A stretch of DNA of 45,853 nucleotides from Candidatus Bathyarchaeota archaeon (lineage in GTDB: Archaea; Thermoproteota; Bathyarchaeia; Bathyarchaeales; Bathycorpusculaceae): assembly GCA_026414485.1 (NCBI GenBank), contig JAOAIX010000011.1, positions 19,251 to 65,103 of the forward strand, given 5' to 3'. This document shows positions 15,754 through 24,667 of this stretch, in pieces (position 1 is the first letter of the stretch; every line of letters begins with the position of its first letter). Made by a program: the position numbers and the translations under genes. The notes below the pieces were generated by a model that was given only the letters and a program-made list of their open reading frames with translations, ran no database searches and was not told the origin of the DNA.

Positions 15754-16901
15754 TATTGCGGTTCCTCCACTTTCACAGCAGATCCAACTATTTTTTTGTC
15801 GCCAACACGCCCAATGACTGGTTCGCCACCACGGGGAGCCCAAAGTTTATCTAACTGGGGCGAAACCAAGCGTATAGCCGCTTCTTCAGACGATAGGTAA
15901 AGCATGTTTCCTCGTGTGGCTGCTATCAAAGGTCGCAACTTAACACGGTCAGTTAAACCGATCATCTCGCCATGATGCGCAACAATAACGCTGAAAGGTC
16001 CATTCATCAGTAAGCTTCCATATGTCTGCCTTAAGGCCCGCAGCACATTACAGCGCTTTGGCTCAGCACTATCAATTTCTGACCAGAAGGGTGCAGCTAA
16101 AATCTGCGAAACCACTTCAATGGGCAAACGTTGGCGTCGCATAAGTAAATCAACCGCATACGCTAGCACTTCAGTATCGGTCTGCAAGGTACATTTGTAG
16201 CCGTACATCTCCAGATACCGGCGGTTTATGCCGTAACTTGATAACTCACCATTATGCACTACAGTCCAATCTAAAATGTTGAAAGGGTGCGCGCCGCCCC
16301 ACCAACCAGGCGTATTGGTTGGAAATCTGCCATGGCAACTCCAAAGATAGCCGTAGTAGTCTTCGAGGCAAAAATACTCTGCTATATCCTCTGGGTAACC
16401 AACGCCCTTGAAGACACCCATGTCTTTACCGCTGGAAAACACGAATGCCTTTCCAGTTTCCGTATTTATCCGCATAACCGCTTGTATCACACATTCATCT
16501 TCTGGGAGGTTGGGAGATCTACGCTTTTTTGGTTCAACAAAATAACGCCATAACAACGGTGGGTCAACCACCTTAGCAGCTTTAGTTTGCATTTCTTCGT
16601 CGTAGATTATGTTGAAACATGAAGCTAGCACCCTGTCGGTTTTCTCTTTTGCGTCCTTGCTTAGGTACATTATGTGTAAAGCGTAATAGTCTTTGAAATC
16701 AGGATAGATGCCGTAAACTGCAAAGCCGCCGCCTAAGCCGTTGCTTCGGTCATGCATGTTTGAAATGGCCTTAATAGGATCCTCTGAACTGAACCGCTTG
16801 CCTTCAAGGCTCATCATTCCAAATATGGAGCAGCCAGCGAAGTCCTTGTCTTGGTTGAAGGGATTTATGAATTTGTTATCAAGTTCGTTCATACTATTCA
16901 C
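15753..16901 (-). CDS. gltB1: glutamate synthase glutaminase subunit (class II)
   Basis: 382-residue class II glutamine amidotransferase, which hydrolyses glutamine and channels ammonia. GCSIFGMM carries the probable catalytic Cys24, and downstream conserved pieces are SCHGRFPTNTPGWWGGAHP, VVHNGELSSYGINRRYLEMYG and LQTDTEVLAYAVDLL. Because the nucleophile must be N-terminal, the 23-residue leader would have to be removed. It overlaps the oxidoreductase gene by eight bases and gltB2 by one. The segment PKKRRSPNLPEDE appears to be a lineage-specific insertion. Confidence 0.9.
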   Translation of the reverse strand: MNSMNELDNKFINPFNQDKDFAGCSIFGMMSLEGKRFSSEDPIKAISNMHDRSNGLGGGFAVYGIYPDFKDYYALHIMYLSKDAKEKTDRVLASCFNIIYDEEMQTKAAKVVDPPLLWRYFVEPKKRRSPNLPEDECVIQAVMRINTETGKAFVFSSGKDMGVFKGVGYPEDIAEYFCLEDYYGYLWSCHGRFPTNTPGWWGGAHPFNILDWTVVHNGELSSYGINRRYLEMYGYKCTLQTDTEVLAYAVDLLMRRQRLPIEVVSQILAAPFWSEIDSAEPKRCNVLRALRQTYGSLLMNGPFSVIVAHHGEMIGLTDRVKLRPLIAATRGNMLYLSSEEAAIRLVSPQLDKLWAPRGGEPVIGRVGDKKIVGSAVKVEEPQ

Positions 16902-18174
16902 TTATTTTCATTTCTTTTCGTATAGCTTCAGGCAACGTGGCAAGACTGAAGGTTTTACTGAGAAGTACATGCTTGAAATTTTGCACGTTAATCTTGTTTT
17001 TCATGAGATAGAAGAATATGCCTGCCTTTTCGATGTCATTCACAAAAATCATCCCCACGATCACGTTGTCTTTAAGCACAAGCTTCTTGTAAACGTTCTC
17101 CTCAGCAGACTGTGCACTCAATACTTCAAGGGATGATACGTCTTTTGGATTAGTCAAACCTATTGAAACAATGGGTATACCAAAATACTTGAGAGAACTC
17201 ATGTTGGTGCCACCAGAGTACTCAGTTTTTTTGCCCGCCATATTGTAACCTGCAACTTTACCTTCTAAAACCGCAAGGGGCCATAGGGGCAACAAACGAT
17301 TCTGGTTTAAAACGAAGTCATAGACCTCAGCCACATCGCCACTGGCGTAAACGTCTGGAACGGTAGTTTGCATATAATTATCCACGATTATACCCCGATT
17401 TGTCTTGATATCTGTACCAACCACAAGTTCAGTACGGGGAATTACACCTATGGCGAAGATAACACAGTCACAGAGCACTTGGCAGCCATTAGTTAACAAC
17501 ACACCACCGACAACATTTGGAGTTTCAGGTTTTCCGAGTACATTCTTCACTGACTGACCCGTGATAATCTCAACTCCTAAACTTCTGATAGTATTCGCCA
17601 CTAAGTCAGAGGCAACAGGATCAAGAATAAGACTTAAGATTTTGTCTTGCAACTCCACTAGAGTCACTTGTAAGCCACGTTTAACAAGAGCTTCGGTTAG
17701 ACTTATACCAATCAAGCCTGCACCGACAACAACGGCTTTTTTGAGTTGCATAGCTTCGATTTTTGAAACTAATCTTTCAGCATCACTAAGACTGGTGAAT
17801 GTGAAAACACCATCCTTATCTAAGCCATCTATTTTAGGCACAAAAGGTTTACCGCCCGTCGCAATGAGAAGTTTCTCATATGTGACTTTAGTGCCATTTT
17901 CCAAAGTAACAAATTTTTTTACTGTGTCCAATTTAACAGCACGTTGTCCAGTCAAAGCTTCAACAGACTGTTTAGTCCAAAATTTGTCGTCGCGAGTTTT
18001 CATTTTTTCCAAGTATGCCTTACCACCCACGAAATCAGAGATCATAGGACGCGAATATTGTGGGCAAGGCTCCTCAGATATTACAGTAATTGTACCTACT
18101 TGATCCACTTCCCGTATAGCTTCTACTGCGCTTATGCCTGCGGCACAACCCCCAATTATAACATACTTGGACAC
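16894..18174 (-). CDS. FAD-dependent NAD(P)-disulfide-type oxidoreductase
   Basis: 426-residue flavoprotein of the NADH oxidase/rubredoxin reductase group. The FAD Rossmann motif is VIIGGCAAGISAVEAI; the NAD(P) site is VVVGAGLIGISLTEAL; the second FAD motif is YASGDVAEVYD. Start is GTG 18174, overlapping the ferredoxin stop (TAGTG) with GGAGG upstream; an ATG 21 bases earlier sits inside the ferredoxin gene. Flanked by a multi-cluster ferredoxin and glutamate synthase, it most likely passes electrons from NAD(P)H to the synthase. The last 100 residues form a less conserved C-terminal domain. Confidence 0.87.
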   Translation of the reverse strand: MSKYVIIGGCAAGISAVEAIREVDQVGTITVISEEPCPQYSRPMISDFVGGKAYLEKMKTRDDKFWTKQSVEALTGQRAVKLDTVKKFVTLENGTKVTYEKLLIATGGKPFVPKIDGLDKDGVFTFTSLSDAERLVSKIEAMQLKKAVVVGAGLIGISLTEALVKRGLQVTLVELQDKILSLILDPVASDLVANTIRSLGVEIITGQSVKNVLGKPETPNVVGGVLLTNGCQVLCDCVIFAIGVIPRTELVVGTDIKTNRGIIVDNYMQTTVPDVYASGDVAEVYDFVLNQNRLLPLWPLAVLEGKVAGYNMAGKKTEYSGGTNMSSLKYFGIPIVSIGLTNPKDVSSLEVLSAQSAEENVYKKLVLKDNVIVGMIFVNDIEKAGIFFYLMKNKINVQNFKHVLLSKTFSLATLPEAIRKEMKISE

Positions 18175-18617
18175 TAGGACGTGACCTCCTTGCATTCTAA
18201 AGCCCCGTTAGGGCAACTGGCAACGCATACAGGAACAGATAATTCAGTACAGGCGTCACATTTTGCGACTATTTTACCTGAAACATCTGCTTTTATCGCG
18301 CCATAGGGACAAACCATTATACAGGTCCAGCACCCCATACATTTTTCAGGGTTATGTTTGACAAAACCTGTTTCTTCATCTCTAGTCATTGCACCTGTCA
18401 AACAAGCGACTACACATGGAGCATTTTCGCAGTGTCTACACTGAATTGCAAATGAAACTGGTTTATTCAGTTCCAGTCTGATGCGACTAATGGGTTTTGG
18501 GTACTCATGGTTGTAAGCTTTTATTGGGTCTTTTGATTTAGAATGTTGCACAGCGCAACCTACTTCGCATAGCCCACAGCCCATGCAGTGCTCTTGTTTT
18601 GCAATTATTCTTTTCAT
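18174..18617 (-). CDS. four-cluster 4Fe-4S ferredoxin
   Basis: 147-residue ferredoxin of the HycB/DmsB type with 16 cysteines arranged for four 4Fe-4S clusters: CMGCGLCEVGC, CRHCENAPCVVAC, CMGCWTCIMVC and CDACTELSVPVCVASC. It is a soluble electron carrier subunit. It is first in the operon leading to the flavoprotein and the three glutamate synthase subunits, suggesting an electron path from the flavoprotein to GltB2. The start ATG 18617 is preceded by AGAG, a modest ribosome site. Confidence 0.9.
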   Translation of the reverse strand: MKRIIAKQEHCMGCGLCEVGCAVQHSKSKDPIKAYNHEYPKPISRIRLELNKPVSFAIQCRHCENAPCVVACLTGAMTRDEETGFVKHNPEKCMGCWTCIMVCPYGAIKADVSGKIVAKCDACTELSVPVCVASCPNGALECKEVTS

Positions 18618-18886
18618 TGTTTAGTCTCTCTTAACGGTTATTGCGAGCAGGTAAGTATGGAGATGTAGAGTTCAACGTCTTTTGTACATAAAACTGCACT
18701 GCTAACAGTTGTTTGTTTATTTGATTTTGCTTGTAACTTACATGTGTTTACTGACATTTAGCTCCACCTTCAGGAACACCTGCAGCCTGTTAGACTCACA
18801 TATCCTATATAATCTTGACGAAAATCATTTATGTATAAAGGAATGAGTTATATAGAATATATGAAATATATACACGAGTGAACTTA
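18618..18886. other. divergent promoter region ferredoxin / PhoU-like
   Basis: About 270 bp of intergenic DNA between the glutamate synthase operon (minus) and the AbrB-PhoU gene (plus). AT-rich TATA-like sequences occur at 18805-18814 (CTATATAATC), 18829-18839 (plus) and 18683-18693 (minus, TTTTATGTAC). No ORF or RNA is supported. Confidence 0.45.
18829..18839 (+). promoter_or_regulatory. TATA-like box of the PhoU-like gene
   Basis: TTATGTATAAA lies about 50 bases upstream of the ATG at 18887 and would fit a start site near 18862. A second box CTATATAATC at 18805-18814 is an alternative. Confidence 0.3.
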
Positions 18887-19990
18887 ATGGCAGAAAAAGA
18901 CTTAGGCTACAGACGAGTCCAATGCACAGGACGGGGCAGCTACATCATATCTTTACCGAAAGAATGGGTTCAAGATATCGGACTGAAACGGGGCAGCGAA
19001 ATAGCCTTCAATTTAGAACCAGATTCTTCCTTAAAGTTAGTCCCCAGAAAGATTAAAGAAAAAAACGGCGGCAGTAAAGAAGACAAGCTAAAAGAGTACT
19101 ACATAAGCGTAGATCCTGAAGAAGACGTGCAGTCCACATTACGGTTGATCCAAGCATTATACGTAATTAGTGCAGACGTCATAAGAATACACTTCAAAAA
19201 CAAGGCAAACACCTCTACCTGTAAGACGAAAATTAAAAACTTTGTTCGTGACACCTTCCTTGGTTCAGAAGTAATCGATGAAACAGACGATGAAATAACG
19301 TTTCAAATTTTAATTAAACACACAGAGTTCCCTATAGAGAAAGCGGTAAGACGCATGGCTATTATTGCACTTGCCGCCAACAGAGACGCTATTGCAGCAC
19401 TCAAAAACAGAGGCAAGGAACTATTCCAAAGCGTGGTTAACGCCCATTATGATGTTAACAGATTAGGATTATACGTGGTGCGCCAGTTAAAGTTTGGCAT
19501 AGAACACAACATGTACCGCGAGTTGGGATTTCGAACACCAAAAGAATTCTTGCTTTATAGAATTGTAGTGAATAACATAAAAGACATAGGGGAAAATGCC
19601 CTAAACATCATTAATAATTTAGTAACATTTCAAAAACTTATCGACGATCAAGTGCTTTTCATAAAGGAACCATTAGATGAAGAGGTTTATTCTCAACTGC
19701 TTAACTTTAATGCGCTAGCTCACCAGTTGTTTGAAGATGCCACGAAAGCAATGTTCAAACGTGACTACAACGGTGCAGAAGCGCTGATTCCTAAACGGCA
19801 AAGCTATGTAACGTTGGAGAATGACCTTATCCGGCTTATGAGTAGCAAAAAACTCGATCCTAACATGTCACCGATTCTCAGGTTAGTCTTGGACAGTTCA
19901 AGACGCATATTAGACTACGCCCAAGATGTTGCAGAATTGACGTTGAACCGAACTGTAGAAGAACTTTGCGCCTCATTTGCCCTTAAATAA
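18887..19990 (+). CDS. AbrB-type DNA-binding and PhoU domain regulator
   Basis: 367-residue archaeal protein of the phosphate-uptake regulator type. Residues 5-50 form a swapped-hairpin SpoVT/AbrB domain (GYRRVQCTGRGSYIISLPKE, WVQDIGLKRGSEIAFNL); the remainder is helical with PhoU-like repeats (for example VRRMAIIALAANRDAIAAL and LDSSRRILDYAQDVAELTLN). Such proteins are presumed to bind DNA and to sense phosphate transport state, although no Pst/Pho genes are near. GTG 18878 is an alternative start, but GAGTGA upstream of the ATG favours 18887. It is monocistronic and ends against the convergent surface protein gene. Confidence 0.82.
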   Translation: MAEKDLGYRRVQCTGRGSYIISLPKEWVQDIGLKRGSEIAFNLEPDSSLKLVPRKIKEKNGGSKEDKLKEYYISVDPEEDVQSTLRLIQALYVISADVIRIHFKNKANTSTCKTKIKNFVRDTFLGSEVIDETDDEITFQILIKHTEFPIEKAVRRMAIIALAANRDAIAALKNRGKELFQSVVNAHYDVNRLGLYVVRQLKFGIEHNMYRELGFRTPKEFLLYRIVVNNIKDIGENALNIINNLVTFQKLIDDQVLFIKEPLDEEVYSQLLNFNALAHQLFEDATKAMFKRDYNGAEALIPKRQSYVTLENDLIRLMSSKKLDPNMSPILRLVLDSSRRILDYAQDVAELTLNRTVEELCASFALK

Positions 19991-20055
19991 GTTTATCTCA
20001 TCATAAATCTACAAATTGTTGCTCTTAAAAAACATAACAATTAGTCAAAGCTCTG

Positions 20056-20073
20056 TTTTTTTTAAAAAAAAAA
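20056..20073. terminator. bidirectional T8/A10 terminator
   Basis: Eight T followed by ten A between the convergent AbrB-PhoU and surface protein genes. Read from either strand it presents a T-run, suited to stopping transcription from both sides. Confidence 0.5.
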
Positions 20074-20095
20074 TAATGGATGGGTGTTGCAGCGA

Positions 20096-22852
20096 CTATT
20101 TACGTTTCTTTAGTAAAAACGCCGCAACTGCTACAACCACTATGACGATAACCGCCGCAGCTACAATTATGTAGGCGTCAGCTGTTGGCTGCGCTTCAGG
20201 CAACGGAGCGATTGAAGGCGACACAGTTGGAGCTTGTGTAGGAACTGAAGTTGGCATTGGAGATGAAGTTGGAGCTGTGGTGGGTTGGGGTGATGGTGCT
20301 GGACCAACTGCGATGTATGTTGAATCGGTAGAGCCGTAATATGAGTTGCTGCCTTCGAAAGTGGCGATAACTTGGTAGACGCCTTCAATTTCTGGAGTCC
20401 ACACTAGCCCGTATTTGCCGTTAATGTCGCTGGTTGCTGTGCCTATGTTGATGAGATTGCCGTTAGGATCAACAGCAGTTAGTTTCACTTTAACACCGGT
20501 GGCATTTGTTGGTTTTGGTTTCTGCATGTATATGTATTCCATCCAAGCTGCTTGACTTTGGTCTGACATGGCCGGAACGATGCTGAATTCACCATTATCC
20601 ACTTTCGCTTTTGCACCTGCGGACTGGTCGGTAACTGTTCCTCTTATCACTATGCTTTCGCCTTTAGCTATAACGGTAGCCGGGGCATCGACTGTGGTGG
20701 CACTTGGTCCTTTACCTATGGCGTACAGAGAATTGTCGTAATAGTTGTAGTACACTAAGACACCGTCGGCTATGAGCATAGTTGAAAGACCTTGCCCACC
20801 AGTTTGACCAGCCCAGCTTAGCATCTTAAAGATTTCTGCTCCAGTGAATGCGTCAATGCAGTAAATCGAGTTACCTCGGTACAGCGGAGTGTTTGGTGAA
20901 TGCTCGTTGTTAAATGCGTACACTTTTCCGTCAGCTATAGCGCCTAGGAAAATTGGTCTGAGACCCCAAGGCGTGTCGATACCGCTGTTTGTGTTGTTGT
21001 ATCGCCAGACTAAGTTGCCGTTTGTTGTGTTGATACAGAAAATTTCTCCGCCGTAACCTTGTACGTAGAGGTTACCGTATGCCACTGAGCCTCTTTGACC
21101 TCCTCCTTCACCGCCTCCGTAGTATTGGTAAGCACGTACTGGGATGTTGGTTGGTCCCCATAGCAGACGTCCGGTATCAAGGCTATAACCTAAGAACTGC
21201 ATTGTCTCCACATCAGACATGAGAATAACGCGGTTCACAGGGTCAATTGGCAAAGTCAAGAATCTTCTAGTAAGGTTACCTGATGGTGCTGGGTAGCTTT
21301 GTTTCCAAAGTAGTTGACCGCGGGTTTCGGGTTTGTCACTTATGGCCCACATGGTCCATGGGTCAGGAGTAAATTTGTCACCTACACCTGCAGAAATTGT
21401 GCTACTTCTGCCGAGAATTACATCGCCAGGTATTACTTGGACTATAGTTGGTGCAGAATTCCCTGTTAAGTCAGCAGTTATTGAGACGTTCCATGAATAT
21501 GCGTTAGTCATATTGACAGATTTGCCATTAGGTCTCCATTGCCATGCATTAGTTGTGGGGCCTGTTCCTAAATGTAAGCCCATTTGTTCAGCAGTGTTGT
21601 TCCAAAGAGCAAGCCAACCCCTTTTTGAAGTAGTATTGTAGTTAAGCACGTAACGAACTATTTCGCCTTTGTTTGTATAAACCTCGCTGCCACTTGGCAC
21701 ACCTGTGATGTTATATACCCACTTGCCTGTGAAGGCGTCAAAACCCTGCCATGTGGTTACGCCGCCGGATGTGGATGTTTGCCACAAAATTCCTCCGACT
21801 CCACCATGCTGGTTTGGCGATTCATATTCGTATATCTGGGCAAAAGATGGGCCAGCTATTGATGGCGCTGCAGAGTTGTTAGCTACAGCTGTGGGGTTGG
21901 CGCCTGTGTAAAAGTTCAGGTCAGCTCGGTGCCAGATTACTTTACCTGTTTTCAAGTCAAGAGCAGTATAACCGCCTCCTACGTTGGAGTGCCCAAGAGG
22001 TTCATTGTAAAAGAGCATACCTGCAACAGCGAGGGCGTTTGTGAACCGCCCTTCATAAGATCCACCTGAATAGAATCCTGCGTCAGGCACATAACTACCG
22101 GTTATACCGTAGGCTTGTGCCCAACTTCCACCTATGACGCCTCCAAGTTCAATTGGTCGTTTCCACAATATGTGTGGACTACTTGGTCCTTCACCTGTTG
22201 CCCACAGATTGTAACCACCACTCTGTGCACCGCGGAGCCAGTTGGATGCAATAGAAGACCAGCGAACATTATCGGCAGAGATTGGGCGCGTCCAATAATT
22301 AGTCGGAAGAGGATACTCTTCCACCGGGTTCACTGGGGTTTGCTGTACCGTCAAAGTTGCTGATGCAGTGCTGGGCAGAAAAGTATCCCCAACATAGACG
22401 CTGGTTGAACCGGGAAGACCGTTGGTCGGATGGTATAAAGAGAGCACTTGTCCTGGATACCTAAACAAAAAGGTGTATTGTCCAAGTTGGTTGGGAGTGT
22501 ATAATGTAAATATAGAACCTGTTGGGTCAGAGTCGAATGGTCCAAGCGTTTGAGTTGTGCCGTCGGGTTTTGTAACGGTTACAGTAAAGCCACGCCACCT
22601 GTCACCTGTGTTTCCCGCAGCTGTGGGGGGAGCCATATGAAGCCACATGACAAGAAACACTTGCTGGTTAATACCTACTGGATTGGGTGAAACTGCAAAA
22701 TATGCGTATGTTGGAATTGATATTGGTGGGTCACTTGCGCTAGCAATGGGGGAAAAAGCGAACGCACTGAGAAGCAATAGCAACGCCAAAGCGATCGAGG
22801 TAAAAGTTTTACCTATAGAGGTTTCTATCTTACCAGAGATATAGCTATCCAT
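20096..22852 (-). CDS. PQQ-like beta-propeller surface protein
   Basis: 918-residue secreted, anchored protein. The start ATG 22852 has GGAGAG upstream and yields a clear signal peptide (SIALALLLLLSAFAFSPIASA). An Ig-like region (about 45-150) precedes a propeller whose blades share the form Asp-x-x-TG-x-hh-W, for example ALDLKTGKVIWHR, GFDAFTGKWVYN, GYSLDTGRLLWGP, CINTTNGNLVWRYNN and CIDAFTGAEIFK. A second Ig-like domain (GLVWTPEIEGVYQVIATFEG) leads to a Pro/Thr/Ser stalk and a C-terminal membrane helix ending LLKKRK. About ten N-x-S/T sequons suggest glycosylation. Ligand and role are unknown; PQQ binding is not implied by the fold alone. Confidence 0.8.
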   Translation of the reverse strand: MDSYISGKIETSIGKTFTSIALALLLLLSAFAFSPIASASDPPISIPTYAYFAVSPNPVGINQQVFLVMWLHMAPPTAAGNTGDRWRGFTVTVTKPDGTTQTLGPFDSDPTGSIFTLYTPNQLGQYTFLFRYPGQVLSLYHPTNGLPGSTSVYVGDTFLPSTASATLTVQQTPVNPVEEYPLPTNYWTRPISADNVRWSSIASNWLRGAQSGGYNLWATGEGPSSPHILWKRPIELGGVIGGSWAQAYGITGSYVPDAGFYSGGSYEGRFTNALAVAGMLFYNEPLGHSNVGGGYTALDLKTGKVIWHRADLNFYTGANPTAVANNSAAPSIAGPSFAQIYEYESPNQHGGVGGILWQTSTSGGVTTWQGFDAFTGKWVYNITGVPSGSEVYTNKGEIVRYVLNYNTTSKRGWLALWNNTAEQMGLHLGTGPTTNAWQWRPNGKSVNMTNAYSWNVSITADLTGNSAPTIVQVIPGDVILGRSSTISAGVGDKFTPDPWTMWAISDKPETRGQLLWKQSYPAPSGNLTRRFLTLPIDPVNRVILMSDVETMQFLGYSLDTGRLLWGPTNIPVRAYQYYGGGEGGGQRGSVAYGNLYVQGYGGEIFCINTTNGNLVWRYNNTNSGIDTPWGLRPIFLGAIADGKVYAFNNEHSPNTPLYRGNSIYCIDAFTGAEIFKMLSWAGQTGGQGLSTMLIADGVLVYYNYYDNSLYAIGKGPSATTVDAPATVIAKGESIVIRGTVTDQSAGAKAKVDNGEFSIVPAMSDQSQAAWMEYIYMQKPKPTNATGVKVKLTAVDPNGNLINIGTATSDINGKYGLVWTPEIEGVYQVIATFEGSNSYYGSTDSTYIAVGPAPSPQPTTAPTSSPMPTSVPTQAPTVSPSIAPLPEAQPTADAYIIVAAAVIVIVVVAVAAFLLKKRK

Positions 22853-22972
22853 ATTTTTTATCTCTCCAAATCCTCTACTGCCTTTAACTGCAAATAAGCA
22901 TTTAAAACTTTGCACAGACCACGAAAAAGCGCTTCTTGGCTACAACCGCAAAGGATAAGACAGAGTATCCAG

Positions 22973-23022
22973 AATTGAAGTAAACAAGAGTCATAAAAGT
23001 ATATATAAACTCCAATTGAAGT
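22973..23022. repeat. direct repeat AATTGAAGT flanking the TATA box
   Basis: AATTGAAGT at 22973-22981 is repeated at 23014-23022, one copy each side of the TATA element. It might be a regulator site, or chance in AT-rich DNA. Confidence 0.25.
23000..23010 (-). promoter_or_regulatory. TATA box of the surface protein gene
   Basis: GTTTATATATA on the minus strand is a strong archaeal TATA element about 150 bases before the start codon, giving a leader of roughly 120 bases. It sits between two copies of AATTGAAGT. Confidence 0.45.
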
Positions 23023-23029
23023 TATTCAT

Positions 23030-23887
23030 CTATAACTGTTTTTTGAAAAGAGCCGCTGCATATCCCACCACACTTGATTTGTCTCCTGTGATGTCGCCGC
23101 TAGTTTTGTGACTTAAAATTTCAGCGCTCTGAGAACCTGAAGCTTTAGCGTAAGTTATCAAAGCTCCTATTGGTGCGTAACCACAGGCACTTATGTTTTC
23201 ATTTTCAAGAACTGAATAAAATTTATGCACATCTAATGCTGCCACAGCTTTTAACGCATCCGAATCTTTTCTTTCCACTTCTTTTTGAGACTCGTAGTGG
23301 GTAAAGTCTGAGGAGGCAATAACAACGGCGTTCCGTTTTTGTAAAGTTGTGGCTAAGGCTTTGCCGATTTCCTTGGCAGATTCTAAGTCCTGCATAAGAA
23401 AGCAAATTGGGACAAACTTAAACGTGTCGCCGTACAGGTACTGCAAAAAGGGCAGTTGAACTTCAATAGAGTGTTCTTGTCTGTGAGCGATTTCATCTAC
23501 ATCTAAAATACTAGTTTGTTGCAATAAAGCCTCTGCAACTACGCTGTCAATTTCTACGTTGCCAAAGGGGGTACGCCAAAAACCTTCTTTCACAATAGCC
23601 AGTGCACTACCGTAGCCTGTGTGGTTGGGACCAAGGACCACAACAGTGTCAGGTTTGCCGTCAACAGCTAAAGAAAAATATGCTGTTGCTGCAACAGAGC
23701 CAGAATAAACATAACCTGCGTGGGGACAAACCATCCCCAGAATTTCTCGAGGGCCAGCAGGGTTGACTTTGGGAAGTTTTTTTGGACCAAAAGGATGAAG
23801 AAAACAGGATTCAACCTGAAGTTTAAGGGCGTCGGCGTCCCACTCATAGAACATTCCCGCCACAGCAGGACGCCGAATTTTACCCAT
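23030..23887 (-). CDS. MEMO family protein (AmmeMemoRadiSam B)
   Basis: 285-residue MEMO family protein, similar to nonheme iron dioxygenases. Conserved pieces are RRPAVAGMFYEWDADAL, MVCPHAGYVYSGSVAA, VVLGPNHTGYG, RQEHSIEVQLPFLQYLYG and VVIASSDFTHYES; the histidines in PHAGY, PNHTG and the Cys in SACGYAPIGA are the presumed metal or active-site ligands. The archaeal biochemical role is not established. It follows uS2 by five bases, and the eno-rpsB-memo order is typical of archaea. The mevalonate kinase gene that often follows is not present; instead the surface protein gene comes next. Confidence 0.88.
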   Translation of the reverse strand: MGKIRRPAVAGMFYEWDADALKLQVESCFLHPFGPKKLPKVNPAGPREILGMVCPHAGYVYSGSVAATAYFSLAVDGKPDTVVVLGPNHTGYGSALAIVKEGFWRTPFGNVEIDSVVAEALLQQTSILDVDEIAHRQEHSIEVQLPFLQYLYGDTFKFVPICFLMQDLESAKEIGKALATTLQKRNAVVIASSDFTHYESQKEVERKDSDALKAVAALDVHKFYSVLENENISACGYAPIGALITYAKASGSQSAEILSHKTSGDITGDKSSVVGYAAALFKKQL

Positions 23888-23892
23888 CTGGT

Positions 23893-24654
23893 TTAGGTTT
23901 CCTCCTCGTCTGCCCGTGAAATCTTGGCTTCAAAATCTTCTATAGTTGCTTGGGGGTTCTGGTCAGGCTGAAGTTCTCCTCTTTCGCGGAGTACCTGTCT
24001 AGCTAATAGCCAGAAAATGATTGCTAGAGCACGTCTACCTTTATTGTTGGTTGGTATAACGAAGTCAACGCCTGCAAACTCGTTGTCGGTGCTGCAGAGT
24101 GCTACGATTGGAATGCCTACGTCGGAAGCTTCTTTGACGGCTTGGGCGTCTGCACGTGGATCCGACACTACTATAAGCTCAGGATCTACGCGGTTGGGGT
24201 ATTGAGGGTTCGAAAGCATACCAGGTATAAATCTCCCTATTAGTGGAGTGGCGCCTGTGACTTCACAGAATTTCTTTACTGGTTCATGGGCGTAGAGCCT
24301 TGTTGCGGCTACAGCTACTTTTGAGGGTTCAATGCGTGCAAGGAATTTACCTGCTACACGTATGCGGTCATCGGTTTTCTTTACGTCTAAAACGAATAAG
24401 CCATCAGGCCTTACTCGGTAGATGAAAGATTCCATATCTCGAGTTTTCATTCGAGTACCGATATGGATACCCGCAGACAAGAGAGTGTCTCTCGGCAACA
24501 GAAGATTTTCACTTTCTGTTGGGGGAGCTTCTTGATTTTGCGGGACTTGAGGTTGTTGAGGGTTTGATTCTGGTTTAGATTCGTCAATCTTACTTTCCTG
24601 TGCCTCTTGGGGCGCAGTTTCAGATTGCGAGTTTTTTATTTCTTCTTCTGACAT
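23893..24654 (-). CDS. rpsB: 30S ribosomal protein uS2
   Basis: 253-residue small-subunit protein. The uS2 core begins near residue 50 with LLLPRDTLLSAGIHIGTRMK and continues through VAVAATRLYAHEPVKKFCEVTG, GRFIPGMLSNPQYPNRVDPE and VVSDPRADAQAVKEASDVGIP. The first 50 residues are an acidic Glu/Gln/Pro-rich extension of low complexity not seen in the core fold. The C-terminal end is acidic (RADEEET). It is 13 bases downstream of enolase, with a ribosome site (GGAGAAAGC) upstream, and precedes memo. Confidence 0.94.
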   Translation of the reverse strand: MSEEEIKNSQSETAPQEAQESKIDESKPESNPQQPQVPQNQEAPPTESENLLLPRDTLLSAGIHIGTRMKTRDMESFIYRVRPDGLFVLDVKKTDDRIRVAGKFLARIEPSKVAVAATRLYAHEPVKKFCEVTGATPLIGRFIPGMLSNPQYPNRVDPELIVVSDPRADAQAVKEASDVGIPIVALCSTDNEFAGVDFVIPTNNKGRRALAIIFWLLARQVLRERGELQPDQNPQATIEDFEAKISRADEEET

Positions 24655-24667
24655 TTTGCTTTCTCCG

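Noticed and set aside
15754-15843. Extended N-terminus for GltB2
   Set aside because: It overlaps the end of gltB1 and reads Trp-rich non-homologous sequence; GTG 15753 has a good GGAGG.
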